A stretch of DNA of 64,000 nucleotides from Parvularcula sp038749595 (GTDB lineage: Bacteria; Pseudomonadota; Alphaproteobacteria; Caulobacterales; Parvularculaceae), in the NCBI GenBank assembly GCA_038749595.1, contig JBCDHW010000011.1, forward strand, positions 29,955 to 93,954, in the 5' to 3' direction. Of the stretch, positions 41,668-50,979 are shown one piece after another. Made by a program: the position numbers and the translations under genes. The notes below the pieces were generated by a model. The model was not told where the DNA came from, ran no database searches, and saw only the letters and a program-made list of their open reading frames with translations. Position 1 is the stretch's first letter. The number at the start of each line of letters is the position of its first letter.

Positions 41668-44600
41668 CTAAAAGTCTACCCCGACGCTGATCCGCGCGAT
41701 GCCCATCGTCACGTTATCGCCCATTTCTCCGTATACGCCGCCTGACACGCGGATAATCCCCGTACGGTGGAAAAAGTCGACGCCAGCGTAGATCGATTGC
41801 TCGTCACGCTGTTGCTGGATTTCGAAGACATCGCCTTCGTTGAACCGGAATTGCGCTGTCAGCGGATCATCGTTCATCTCGGTTGAGACGCCAGCGCTAA
41901 CCGCCAAAAGGGTGACAGCCTCGCCGCCAAATTGCCCGCGTGATGAGCCGATTTGATCGGTTTCAGCCTCACCGCGCCGCCAAGCCAGCGAAACGCCGGT
42001 ATTGACGCGCATGCTCTCGTATTCCCGCTCCAGCGCGGAGAGTGCCAAGCTGTTGTCGGGGTTCTGCTCCGTATACTCATCTTCTGTCAGCGAGAGAAAG
42101 TCGAAGCTGATAGCCGGGATGATCTTAAAGGCGCCAGCGGGGAGGGCGTATTGTACCCGTCCGGATGCGGAGGTTTGCGAGCCGTCCCAGTCGCCTGAAA
42201 ACTCACGGATAACGCCGTTCAGCTCGATATTCCGCTCGGACGTGCTCGATGTCGTTCCCACACCGCCGCGAACATCGAGTGAGAGGTTGCCCAATCGCTT
42301 CGCGGCGTACGCGTCGAAGTTCACCGAGGTCCGGTTGGACGGCAGGTCCGCCTCGCCAAACGTGTCGAACCGCGATGCGGAGAAGCTCACCGCGCCGCCA
42401 ACCACGTCGAGGCCGAGAAGTGGTGTGTCCGCACCGAGAGCAATCATGATGCCGCCGCCGGAATAGCCGGTGGTTGTTTGGTCCGCGCTGCGGTCGAGAT
42501 AGAAGAACTGTTCCTGGAACCAGATGCGTCCGACCTTTTCACGTCCTGCACCGACCAGGTTCGAGCGGTCAGAAATCAGTGTGCCGATGGAGCTGTTTTG
42601 CGCGCGGGCAGCGTTGAGCGACATGTCGAGAGGGTCGGGGAGCAATTGGCTGAACGCAGAGACGAACTCTTCTTCAGTGTTCAGACCAAAGATCGCTGTG
42701 GTCAGTTCATCATCGACGCTCAGCGCCGTCAGCGCAGGATCAAATGCGCCCTGCAATTCTGCCGCGAGGCCAACGTCGGTCGCGTCCCGGCGGCGACGGG
42801 TCAAGACCAGGGACGTCTCGGTCTCATCGCCGAAGGACAGGACCTCCTCGACCAAGAACGACCCATCGGTTTCCGTGTTCGCGTTCACCGCAGCGAGATC
42901 GATGTTGAAGGCGGCCGCGTCGATCAGTGTTGTCTCAATCGACCCGGCAAAGCCCGTGGCATACTCAAACGCCAGGCTTGACGAGCTGTCGATGGTCACC
43001 GTGCCAGACGATTGGATGCGCGCTGTGTCATCACTGTTTTCGTCGATCAGGAAGGACAGGTTGCCGCCATTCTGGACCGTTAGATCACTGATGAGCAGGG
43101 TCGTGGCGTTATCGACCTGGAGGCTTGAGGCATCGAGCAGTACACTGAGGTTCGCATCCCCGGTATACGTACCAGTCCACACCGCTCCGCCGCTCAGCTC
43201 GAGCCGATCGGCGCCTGTGCCGAAGTCGATCTGTGAAGACGCGTTGACGGCGTCAAAAATAACCGTGTCATCGCCTGCGCCCACCGTGATCGCGCCGACG
43301 AATACGGTGCCTTCGGACAATTCAAGCCGGTCGTTCCCGTCGCCGAGGTCGATGTCGCCTGTGATCGCGCCCGCGTTCGAAAGGAACGTATCGTCGCCCG
43401 TACCCGTCCGAACGTCGCCAACGATAAAGCCGAAGTTCGAGTTTGAGGCCGTGGTCCCGTCTGGGATCGTGTTGTTGATCACCACGCCGCTCGTGTTGGC
43501 GGAGAGGTCAATCGCTAGACCGTCGAACCCGTCGTCATCATCGGCTGTCGCAGAAATAATCCCTGTATTGACGATCGACGTCAGGGTGCCGGACAAGTCG
43601 CGCACGGCGAACGATGCGCCATCGGTGCTGGCCGCGCTGATCTGGTCATTGTTCGTAAGGGTGGGGAGTGAGGCGTCGGTGTCGATCACGAGGCCAAACG
43701 CAACTTCGCCTGCACCATTCGTTACACTGACAATATCGGAAGTGTTGAGCAGCGTTGGGGCGCTGGTCGTTCCCGCCAAGTTCAGCGCGATCGCCTGGGC
43801 CGTCTCGGCGTCAGCTTGGATAATCCCATCGTTGCGAATGCCCGACGTGAAGGTCGTGTCACGCAGCAACACGGTCTCCACATCAACAGTGTCGTACACA
43901 CCATTCCCGGACAGCGCACCGCGGTTGATCAAGCTCCAGTCGCCGTAATCATCGGGAAGCAGGGGGTCATTGATCACGGTGCCGATGGAAACGCCGTCCA
44001 GCTGGAGAGCATTGCCGCCGCCTGCGATGGAAATTTGCGCCGCGCGGCCTTGTCCGGGTTCATTTTCCGCGTCGAAGGATCCGTCGTTGTTGAGGTCGAC
44101 GACGCCGTCGATGAGAACCCCGCCCGCAACGTTGCCGCGAACCACCAGGCCATCCCCTGACGTTTGCGCGATCTGCTGCGCGTTGTTGTTGTTCTCGTCA
44201 GTGTCTTGGTCGGGTGTTGTGTCGGTGAACGCGGTCAAGGTCATTTGCCCGCCATAGGTGAGCTGCCCCCCGACGGCGCCCTCAATGACAATCCCGTCGG
44301 CGTCGACGCCATCGATGTCGAAAGCGCTGATCTCATTGAACGTGATGTCGCCCGAGACTCCTTGCAGGCTAATACCGGTCGCACCGTCGCCGAGCACCGT
44401 GACCCCGCCGCTTGAGACAAACGACCCGATCAAATCGCCGCCGAGGCGGATGCCGCCGCCCGTCGTATCCGTCTCGACGGTGATGTCGGCATCGCTTCCA
44501 AAGGTGAAGTCACCGGTGAGCGTCGCGCCATCTTCGCTCAAGATCCCCCAACGGTTCGCGGGGAAGGGGCCTAACGTTTCTGTGTCCGCGTCGAAGTCGC

Positions 44601-44925
44601 CTGAACTGTCGAGGGTGATGTCGCCCTCTTGGCTGTAGTTCAGGGTCCGCGGACCGCTGATCGTGACCCCTGCAATGTCCGCGACGTCGCCATCAACCAC
44701 CACGGCGCCGTCAACGACCACCGTGTTGTCGCTGTCGATCACGATGGCGGCCTCGCCGTTCACCGTGACGGTCCCATCCGTTGTGACCGTGACGTTACCA
44801 TCGGTTGAGGTGACCAAGGGCGTCGTCCGGTCGCTGTCCACGTTGGTGTCCTGGGCAAAGGCGACCCCGGTGTGGATAGTCAGGGCGATGAGGCTGCAGC
44901 TCATTGCGCGGTTCAGATGCGCCAT
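41668..44925 (-). CDS. Autotransporter with beta-helix passenger
   Basis: 1,085 residues. The start at 44925 gives a signal peptide (MAHLNRAMSCSLIALTIHTG, ending AFAQ); AAGGAG is upstream. The passenger is Asp/Thr/Gly-rich with many short beta repeats, including two or three stretches of the form LGDGNDRLELSEGTVFVGAI that resemble calcium-binding hemolysin-type repeats. The last 260 residues form the beta-barrel translocator, ending in alternating hydrophobics and a terminal Phe (ARISVGVDF). Probably a surface adhesin or structural protein; no protease motif was seen. Confidence 0.9.
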   Translation of the reverse strand: MAHLNRAMSCSLIALTIHTGVAFAQDTNVDSDRTTPLVTSTDGNVTVTTDGTVTVNGEAAIVIDSDNTVVVDGAVVVDGDVADIAGVTISGPRTLNYSQEGDITLDSSGDFDADTETLGPFPANRWGILSEDGATLTGDFTFGSDADITVETDTTGGGIRLGGDLIGSFVSSGGVTVLGDGATGISLQGVSGDITFNEISAFDIDGVDADGIVIEGAVGGQLTYGGQMTLTAFTDTTPDQDTDENNNNAQQIAQTSGDGLVVRGNVAGGVLIDGVVDLNNDGSFDAENEPGQGRAAQISIAGGGNALQLDGVSIGTVINDPLLPDDYGDWSLINRGALSGNGVYDTVDVETVLLRDTTFTSGIRNDGIIQADAETAQAIALNLAGTTSAPTLLNTSDIVSVTNGAGEVAFGLVIDTDASLPTLTNNDQISAASTDGASFAVRDLSGTLTSIVNTGIISATADDDDGFDGLAIDLSANTSGVVINNTIPDGTTASNSNFGFIVGDVRTGTGDDTFLSNAGAITGDIDLGDGNDRLELSEGTVFVGAITVGAGDDTVIFDAVNASSQIDFGTGADRLELSGGAVWTGTYTGDANLSVLLDASSLQVDNATTLLISDLTVQNGGNLSFLIDENSDDTARIQSSGTVTIDSSSSLAFEYATGFAGSIETTLIDAAAFNIDLAAVNANTETDGSFLVEEVLSFGDETETSLVLTRRRRDATDVGLAAELQGAFDPALTALSVDDELTTAIFGLNTEEEFVSAFSQLLPDPLDMSLNAARAQNSSIGTLISDRSNLVGAGREKVGRIWFQEQFFYLDRSADQTTTGYSGGGIMIALGADTPLLGLDVVGGAVSFSASRFDTFGEADLPSNRTSVNFDAYAAKRLGNLSLDVRGGVGTTSSTSERNIELNGVIREFSGDWDGSQTSASGRVQYALPAGAFKIIPAISFDFLSLTEDEYTEQNPDNSLALSALEREYESMRVNTGVSLAWRRGEAETDQIGSSRGQFGGEAVTLLAVSAGVSTEMNDDPLTAQFRFNEGDVFEIQQQRDEQSIYAGVDFFHRTGIIRVSGGVYGEMGDNVTMGIARISVGVDF

Positions 44926-45363
44926 ATGTATTCGTCTCCTTGAGCCGAGGGCCAAGTCGGTTCGTTTCCCACCTATCGGAGCAACCCCAGACGGATGCCA
45001 CCACCGGTGTTGAGTAACGGTACCGCGCCGCGGGCGCACCCATCTACCGTGTAGCCTTTCCTCGAATCAATGAACGCGATGACGATTGTTTGCATGCACA
45101 TTTCCGCTCACCAGGCGTCAGGTGCGCGCACGGGTGTTGTGGAATTGCCGCACACGCGTTTTTCGTCACGACGGTGTTCTTCGCTTCGTTGACTTGTGCT
45201 TTGTTCTGATGAATACGGCCTCCGCGAACATAGGTTCCGCACGGAAGGTCAGCATTATGACGAAATGTCTAAATCTTGCACTGAGGCACACTCAGCACAC
45301 GTAGTGCCCTGACCGGCCAATGCCGTCCCAGGGCTCATGATAATGAACCCAAGGGAGGCGGCG
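44926..45363. other. Divergent intergenic region
   Basis: 438 bp between the autotransporter and the plus-strand unknown gene. No convincing gene. It contains upstream elements for both; a TTGACT at 45189 has no good -10 partner. Confidence 0.5.
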
Positions 45364-46338
45364 ATGATTTCACCACCATTCCATCCTGGCGCGCCTTCGC
45401 ATGCGCCGATCCGTACACAGCCTTTCGGTTGGTTGACCGAGCCGCTGGCCGCTGTTTTCGCGCTCCATCCTGAGCGTCTGCACGCTTGGCTCGCCGCACC
45501 GCGCGCGGAGTGGCACTTCGCGGGTATCGTCTTTGCACTGAACGCAGAGCCTTTGCGGTTTGAAGAGCTCGAAGCGATGATGTTCGTGCGCAAAAAGGCC
45601 GATATTCTGACTGCAGCCGCGCCCGATGCGCCGCAGGCGCTTTTAAAGATGCCGCGCAAGTTGCGCGGTGATCTGTGGCGTCCTGCAAGCTATCGCCGAC
45701 TGGCCGCATTGCTGGACGAAGCCGCTGCGAGGCGGCTCCTGGTGCGCGCTAAGTCCGTCGATCGCCGAAAGCTCCTTGCCCTGAGCAAGGTGCCGTCATC
45801 CTGGCGTTCGCCAGAGGTGTTCCGACGGCTCAATAAGCCCGGCGATGCGGAGAAGGTCGTGTTTGCGGTGCGCCTCGTCGAGAGGATCCGGCCAGATCTG
45901 ACCCGAGCCGCGATCCTCCGTTCACTGAGCCAAACGCCAGCGAAGCAATCGCTGGAGGCTTGGACCCGGAGGCATTTCCGTGCGGCCTCCTTTCCCGCTC
46001 CTCCGTGGGCGGGGACGGAGAAACTAAAACCGCTGTCGAGTTGGGATATGATCCAGTCGACGGCACTCTCGTTCCGGAACTGCATCAAGAACTATGTCCG
46101 GGAGATCCTTGAGGGCGGCGTCTACCTTTATCTTTATACGGAAGGAGGCGTCGATCAAGCGGTTGTTGAGTTCCTCCGCGTTGCGGATGACGTTTGGGCG
46201 ATTGGTGAAATCAATGGCCCCGACAACAAACCGCTGACAGCTTCGCAGGAGGCTGCGGTGGTTTCTGAGGCGGCAGGCACTGCACTGAAACTCCCTGCCC
46301 AGAGCTCAATCTGGAGCTGGGCTGACCCCTCTTATTGA
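45364..46338 (+). CDS. Hypothetical protein with a PcfJ-like C-terminal pattern
   Basis: 324 residues. The ATG at 45364 follows GGAGGCGGCG. N-terminal 200 residues are helical and Arg/Leu-rich. The C-terminal segment (SFRNCIKNYVREILEGGVYLYLYTEGGVDQAVVEFLRVADDVWAIGEINGPDNKPL split in parts) recalls PcfJ-like proteins with a conserved Cys and a beta-rich end, but the match is weak. No signal peptide. Function unknown. Positive-strand gene just upstream of fliK. Confidence 0.7.
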   Translation: MISPPFHPGAPSHAPIRTQPFGWLTEPLAAVFALHPERLHAWLAAPRAEWHFAGIVFALNAEPLRFEELEAMMFVRKKADILTAAAPDAPQALLKMPRKLRGDLWRPASYRRLAALLDEAAARRLLVRAKSVDRRKLLALSKVPSSWRSPEVFRRLNKPGDAEKVVFAVRLVERIRPDLTRAAILRSLSQTPAKQSLEAWTRRHFRAASFPAPPWAGTEKLKPLSSWDMIQSTALSFRNCIKNYVREILEGGVYLYLYTEGGVDQAVVEFLRVADDVWAIGEINGPDNKPLTASQEAAVVSEAAGTALKLPAQSSIWSWADPSY

Positions 46339-46419
46339 GGCGGGGCCAGCCCAGCCGCGGCGGTTTTAAACTCAGCTTGAGAGCGCTGTGGTCTTTGGGC
46401 GTCTGAAAGAGGACCACCA

Positions 46420-47427
46420 ATGGCAGAAACCGCCTTAATCGCTCCGTCCCAACCGCTCGCGCCGCAAGCGCGAGGCCTTAAGCCTGCCTTAGGTCAGGAC
46501 ACTGACCGGGATGCGGATCGCGATGGATCGGATTTTGCCCAATTGCTCAGCGCAATTGAGACGGTGGCGTCGACGGCCGACCAAGTCGTCTCCGGCACCG
46601 AAGTCACTGCGCAAGCGGCATTTGTGACTAATACCCCGCCGGTCGCGCCAGGTCTTCGCGCAACAGGCTTGGCCACGAATGGTCTGCTTAACGAAGGCCG
46701 GCGGCTGACCCCGTTCAGCGAGATCCGCCCGCTGGTTCAGACAGAGCCACAGCCGCAAAAACGCGTCGGCGACGTGCGTGTCCCGAGCGATCTGGCGCAG
46801 AACAACGCTCCGCAGGGCGCGGAACGCGCCTTCCTGACCAGCCAGCAGCAACCGCTTTCGCCAGCCCAGGCCGCAGCCCTTGCCAACATCGAAGGCGTGG
46901 AAACAAACAGCAGGGCGCTCCAGCAAGACATCGCGTCGCTGAAGCCCGACAGCCAAATCGCTTCGACGCCGCGCATCGAGGCGGCGCTGGCCCAACAAGC
47001 CGCTCCGGAAACCTCAAACCCCGTGGTCCGCCAGGTTGCAACCAACCTTTCCTTTGTTGCGCGGGGGGAGATGGAACGCCTGCGGTTTGATCTGCACCCC
47101 GAAGAACTCGGGCGCGTTCAGATCCAGCTTCAAAGAACCGGAACCGTCACCCGCGTGACCGTCGTCACCGAGACGGCCCAAGCCTTCGAAGCGCTGAAGC
47201 AAGGCGCCCAGTCGCTCCAGCAGTCCCTCGCCGATGCTGGGTTCGATACCGATGACCTCCGGTTTCAAAGCGGCGAAGACCGCGGGGACGGGCGCCAGCG
47301 CCAAGCCGATGAGCGCCAAGACCGCGACGAGCGGGCCCGCCGAAGTGCTGACCTCAACGAAACCGAAGAGCGGACCCAGGTGGTGATCCGCCCCGCCGAC
47401 CAACGCGACCGCGTCGTCTTTCTCTAG
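46420..47427 (+). CDS. fliK: Flagellar hook-length control protein FliK
   Basis: 335 residues. The C-terminal hook-length control domain is clear: RLRFDLHPEELGRVQIQLQR, TVTRVTVVTETAQAFEALK and QSLADAGFD. The N-terminal part is Gln/Ala/Thr-rich and disordered, as expected for the molecular ruler. The extreme C-terminus is charged (ERQDRDERARR). Followed by flgD after 18 bp. Confidence 0.88.
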   Translation: MAETALIAPSQPLAPQARGLKPALGQDTDRDADRDGSDFAQLLSAIETVASTADQVVSGTEVTAQAAFVTNTPPVAPGLRATGLATNGLLNEGRRLTPFSEIRPLVQTEPQPQKRVGDVRVPSDLAQNNAPQGAERAFLTSQQQPLSPAQAAALANIEGVETNSRALQQDIASLKPDSQIASTPRIEAALAQQAAPETSNPVVRQVATNLSFVARGEMERLRFDLHPEELGRVQIQLQRTGTVTRVTVVTETAQAFEALKQGAQSLQQSLADAGFDTDDLRFQSGEDRGDGRQRQADERQDRDERARRSADLNETEERTQVVIRPADQRDRVVFL

Positions 47428-47445
47428 CCTCTGGAGCGTATTCCC

Positions 47446-48150
47446 ATGACCAACATTCAGCCGATAGCCTCCAGCGCATCCGCATTGAACGCTCAAGAGC
47501 CAGCCACCAGCGACGTGGCGCGCCGTGCACTGACAGAAGACCTCGATACCTTCCTGACCCTGCTGACCAAGCAGCTCCAGAACCAAGACCCATTGCAACC
47601 GATGGACACCAACCAGTTCGTCGACCAGCTGACCCAGTTCTCCGAGCTCGAGCAGGGCGTTGAGCAAAGCCAAACGCTTGAAGAAATCGCGGCGTCCCTC
47701 GCGGGTGATGAGCGCCAGGCTGAGATCGCTTTCCTCGGCCGCGTGGTCGAAGCGGAAAACGAAACAATCGCGCTTCAAAACGGCCAGCCTGCGCGGTTCG
47801 CCTACGAGATTACGGCGCCCACGGAAGATGCAGAGATGCGGATCTTCGACCAAGGCGGAAATTTGGTCGCACGGTTCTCCGTCGAGGGCGATCTCGGCCG
47901 CTATGAGACCAGCTGGGATGGCCGCACGCAATTTGGCGGAACGGCCGCACCCGGTCTTTACCGGGCCCAGGTGGTGGCGCAGTCTGATTCCGACCAAGAG
48001 CGCCTCGCCGGTAGGACCTTGTCGACAGGACAAGTACGCGAGGTTCGGTTCGATGGCCGCACCACGCAACTGATCCTCGATCAAGGGCAAACGATCACGT
48101 CCGACGACGTGCGCCGCGTCGCTGTTCCCGCGGAGAACACCGCAGGCTAA
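47446..48150 (+). CDS. flgD: Flagellar hook-capping protein FlgD
   Basis: 234 residues. The N-terminal FlgD pattern is FLTLLTKQLQNQDPLQPMDTNQFVDQLTQFSELEQ. The central FlgD Tudor-like and FlgD-Ig domains are suggested by YEITAPTEDAEMRIFD and GRYETSWDGRTQFGG. The cap is needed to polymerise hook subunits. Forms a fliK-flgD operon; the rest of the hook genes are not in view. Confidence 0.93.
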   Translation: MTNIQPIASSASALNAQEPATSDVARRALTEDLDTFLTLLTKQLQNQDPLQPMDTNQFVDQLTQFSELEQGVEQSQTLEEIAASLAGDERQAEIAFLGRVVEAENETIALQNGQPARFAYEITAPTEDAEMRIFDQGGNLVARFSVEGDLGRYETSWDGRTQFGGTAAPGLYRAQVVAQSDSDQERLAGRTLSTGQVREVRFDGRTTQLILDQGQTITSDDVRRVAVPAENTAG

Positions 48151-48161
48151 AGCTGATACTT

Positions 48162-48183
48162 CAGCGTTTGCCGAAACGTTTTT
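48162..48183 (+). terminator. Probable fliK-flgD terminator
   Basis: A 7-bp stem (AGCGTTT with AAACGTT, one G-U pair) around loop GCCG is followed by TTT, 12 bp after the flgD stop. Short but well placed. Confidence 0.45.
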
Positions 48184-48375
48184 GCGCCGAGCGCAATTCA
48201 GTTTTCTCGCCATACGGGTGGCGGATCTGCTGCGTTGTGAGTACGCCTGCCGCCTGGTTGGCGAACGCGTTTTGGCTGCACATCTCCCCCTCGTGTCGCC
48301 CCTAGCGTTCCCAGTCCGAGTTTTTTGAAATCGTTGCGCGCCTCCCCCTCAGCGTAGTCGATTTTTGTCTCGGAA

Positions 48376-48418
48376 GGCGGTCGGTGTGTCCCTCCCCCCT
48401 GACTAAACACCGACCGCC
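48376..48418. other. Strong inverted repeat upstream of the MscS gene
   Basis: GGCGGTCGGTGT (48376-48387) is a perfect 12-bp inverted match to 48407-48418, with a C-rich 19-base loop. No T-run follows on either strand. The rest of the 343-bp gap (48151-48493) shows no gene. It may act on the mscS leader. Confidence 0.4.
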
Positions 48419-48493
48419 GCCTTCCCTTCCCAACGGTTGAAGAGCCTCCGCGTCCGTGACAGACGCCCCATGTGTCGTTCGGAGCAGGCTGCC

Positions 48494-50962
48494 ATGCTGA
48501 TTTCGCTATTCAGGCTCATTTCCCTGGTGCTCGCTTTTGCGGTTGGGCTCGCCCACGCGCAGACCGAGGGTATTGCGCCGCTTGCGGACGAAATCAGCAC
48601 GCGTGCGGAGCGTCTCGCCGCGATTGAAGCGACTATCGCTGAAGGAACGACGGCGACAGAACTCTTGACGTTACGCGACGAGCTGCGGACGCTGCGGCGC
48701 GACGAGGAGGCGATCAGTACACGCCTGGTCGACGAGCGGAAACGGGTTCAGCAGTTGATCGAGCAACTCGGCGAAGCCCCTGCTGAAGGCGTCGAAGGAC
48801 CAATCCTCGCGCAACAGAGGCGCGAGCTCAACGCCAGCTACGCGCAACTCGCTGACGCTGCTGTTCAGTCGGCAGATAATCTCAGCCTTTCGGTTCGATT
48901 GGCGGAAAGGATCGCATCGCAGCGACGGGATGCTTTTACCGGGCAACTGTTCGCGCGCGGACCAATCCTTTTGTCGGCTGAGCCGTGGCGTGTTGCGTCC
49001 CGGACCCTGGTCGACGACTGGGCCGCGGCGCGAGCGGGTGTCGGCGGTTGGCTGAGGAACGACGTCTTCCCGCAAGATCGTGTGGGCAGCCGCATAGCGC
49101 TGATCGCCGCCGTCGGTGCCGCGATTGCCGCAATCATCTTCCTCCGCCGCGAGATCCAGCGGCGCTTGACGCGGGTCACCGACCATTGGGAGCCGTTGCC
49201 GTCCCGCCGCGTTTTGGTTGCGGGCATTCGGACCGTCGTCTTCATAGTCTTCGGTCTGATCGCAGCGTTTTGTCTCTACGAAGCGTTGCGGTCCCAGAAC
49301 GCTCTTCCAACAGACGCAGGGTCGTTCATTCGTGCCATGTGGCTCGGGCTTGCGATCTTGCTGTTCGCCCAGGGCGCAGCGCAGGGTTTCCTTGCTCCCG
49401 ATGAGCCGCGTTGGCGCGTGACAAACCTGGACACCGGGCGTGTTTTGGTCATCAGGGCACTGACTCTCGGGGCGGCAACAACGCTTGTGACGGACCTCTT
49501 CATCCGCCGAGGCGCGGAACTCCTCGGCGATTCGCCATCCCTCGCGTTCGTTCAGAAAGGGATCTCCGCAATCGTTCTGGCAGTGATCTTGCTGCTCATC
49601 GCACGCTCGTCTTTGTGGCGCACAGCAGCCTCACCGGATCCGGAGCCAGCCGAGGATCCCGATACAGCCGATGCCTCTGAAGCGCCTGAAAACGCACTGA
49701 AACCAAAGACTGATCTGTGGGTGCTGCTCCGCAGGGCCGCGCGGTTCGCGTCTGGCCTAAGTATTGTCGCTGCGCTCGCCGGGTTCGTGGAATTTGCCCA
49801 CTTCATCATGGTACGGAGTTTCATTTTCCTGGCTCTGATCACCTGTTTCCTCTTCCTCCGCGCGGCCCTCCGTGAGGGCGTACGGTTTATCGACGCCCGG
49901 TTTTCTTCGGAAAGCGTGTCAGGAGAGTCAGGCGACGTTGAAGCGAATGATGAGCGCCTCCTTTTCTATTGGACAGGCGTCATCATCGATGTGCTTGCGT
50001 TTTTGATCTTTGTACCGCCCGTCCTGGTGTTATCAGGGGCCGCTTGGGGTGATGTGCGCGGTTGGGTTCTCGATGCGGTCTTTGGTTTCCGTATTGGTCA
50101 GTTCGACGTCAGCATCGCAAAGTTCATTGCTGCGGGCGCAACGGTCGCGGCCTTGCTCTGGCTCACGGGATTGGTGCGGAAGGGGCTCGAAAATTCCGTA
50201 TTCCCCAAATCACGGCTCGATGAAGGCGTCCAGAACTCCCTCAAAACCCTCGTTGGCTATGTCGGTTTGATCGTCGCCGTCGCCGCGGGGGTCGGCGCGC
50301 TAGGTGTTGACTTATCGAGCCTTGCGATCATCGCCGGTGCGCTGTCTGTGGGGATTGGTTTTGGGCTTCAGTCCATCGTCAACAATTTCGTCAGCGGACT
50401 GATCCTCCTGTTCGAGCGGCCCATCAAAGTCGGCGATTGGATCGTCACAGCGTCGGGGGAGGGGATCGTCAAAAAGATCTCGGTACGGTCAACAGAGATT
50501 GAGACCTTTGACCGCTCGTCGATCATCGTGCCAAACGGCGAACTGATATCGTCCTCGGTCACGAACTGGACGCACAAGAACAAAACCGGCCGGGTGGTTG
50601 TCGCTGTTGGTGCATCCTACAACAGCAAAGCGGAGCACGTGATATCCGTGCTCCAGGACATCGCCAACACGTCTCCGGACCTGTTGCCGTTCCCAGCACC
50701 GACCGTTGTTTTCGAAAATTTCGGCGATTCGAGCCTCGACTTCAGCGTACGCGGATTTGTCAAAGATGTCGGAACAAGTCTTGGTGCGCGGACACGGCTC
50801 AGGGTCGCCATTCACGACCGGTTCCGCGAGGAGGGGATCGAAATACCCTTCCCGCAGAGAGACTTACACGTTGTGGACTGGCCAGGCGACAGCGAGCGAG
50901 AGACCGATCGTCAGGTCACCAACGGTGAGGATCCGGCGCCGCTAAAGACCGTCACCAGCTAA
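48494..50962 (+). CDS. MscS-family mechanosensitive channel, large (DUF3772-type)
   Basis: 822 residues. Start at 48494 (GGAG 9 bases upstream) gives a signal peptide (LISLVLAFAVGLAHAQT). A periplasmic coiled-coil of about 150 residues resembles DUF3772, then about ten membrane segments, and the C-terminal MscS channel with the pore helix GVGALGVDLSSLAIIAGALSVGIGFGLQSIVNNFVSGLILLFERP split across the inner membrane. The cytoplasmic beta and alpha/beta domains follow (KVGDWIV, TEIETFDRSSIIVPNGEL). Releases solutes under osmotic stress. Not a flagellar gene although set in the cluster. Confidence 0.9.
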   Translation: MLISLFRLISLVLAFAVGLAHAQTEGIAPLADEISTRAERLAAIEATIAEGTTATELLTLRDELRTLRRDEEAISTRLVDERKRVQQLIEQLGEAPAEGVEGPILAQQRRELNASYAQLADAAVQSADNLSLSVRLAERIASQRRDAFTGQLFARGPILLSAEPWRVASRTLVDDWAAARAGVGGWLRNDVFPQDRVGSRIALIAAVGAAIAAIIFLRREIQRRLTRVTDHWEPLPSRRVLVAGIRTVVFIVFGLIAAFCLYEALRSQNALPTDAGSFIRAMWLGLAILLFAQGAAQGFLAPDEPRWRVTNLDTGRVLVIRALTLGAATTLVTDLFIRRGAELLGDSPSLAFVQKGISAIVLAVILLLIARSSLWRTAASPDPEPAEDPDTADASEAPENALKPKTDLWVLLRRAARFASGLSIVAALAGFVEFAHFIMVRSFIFLALITCFLFLRAALREGVRFIDARFSSESVSGESGDVEANDERLLFYWTGVIIDVLAFLIFVPPVLVLSGAAWGDVRGWVLDAVFGFRIGQFDVSIAKFIAAGATVAALLWLTGLVRKGLENSVFPKSRLDEGVQNSLKTLVGYVGLIVAVAAGVGALGVDLSSLAIIAGALSVGIGFGLQSIVNNFVSGLILLFERPIKVGDWIVTASGEGIVKKISVRSTEIETFDRSSIIVPNGELISSSVTNWTHKNKTGRVVVAVGASYNSKAEHVISVLQDIANTSPDLLPFPAPTVVFENFGDSSLDFSVRGFVKDVGTSLGARTRLRVAIHDRFREEGIEIPFPQRDLHVVDWPGDSERETDRQVTNGEDPAPLKTVTS

Positions 50963-50979
50963 ACAAGACCGCTCGCTGA

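Noticed and set aside
42524..43948. Open frame of 474 codons opposite the autotransporter
   Set aside because: Ser/Pro/Val-rich composition is the mirror of Gly/Asp/Thr codons in the passenger; the autotransporter on the minus strand has signal peptide and barrel.
47014..48213. Minus-strand frame of 399 codons over fliK and flgD
   Set aside because: Shadow of two well recognised flagellar genes; composition is Leu/Arg/His-rich without motifs.
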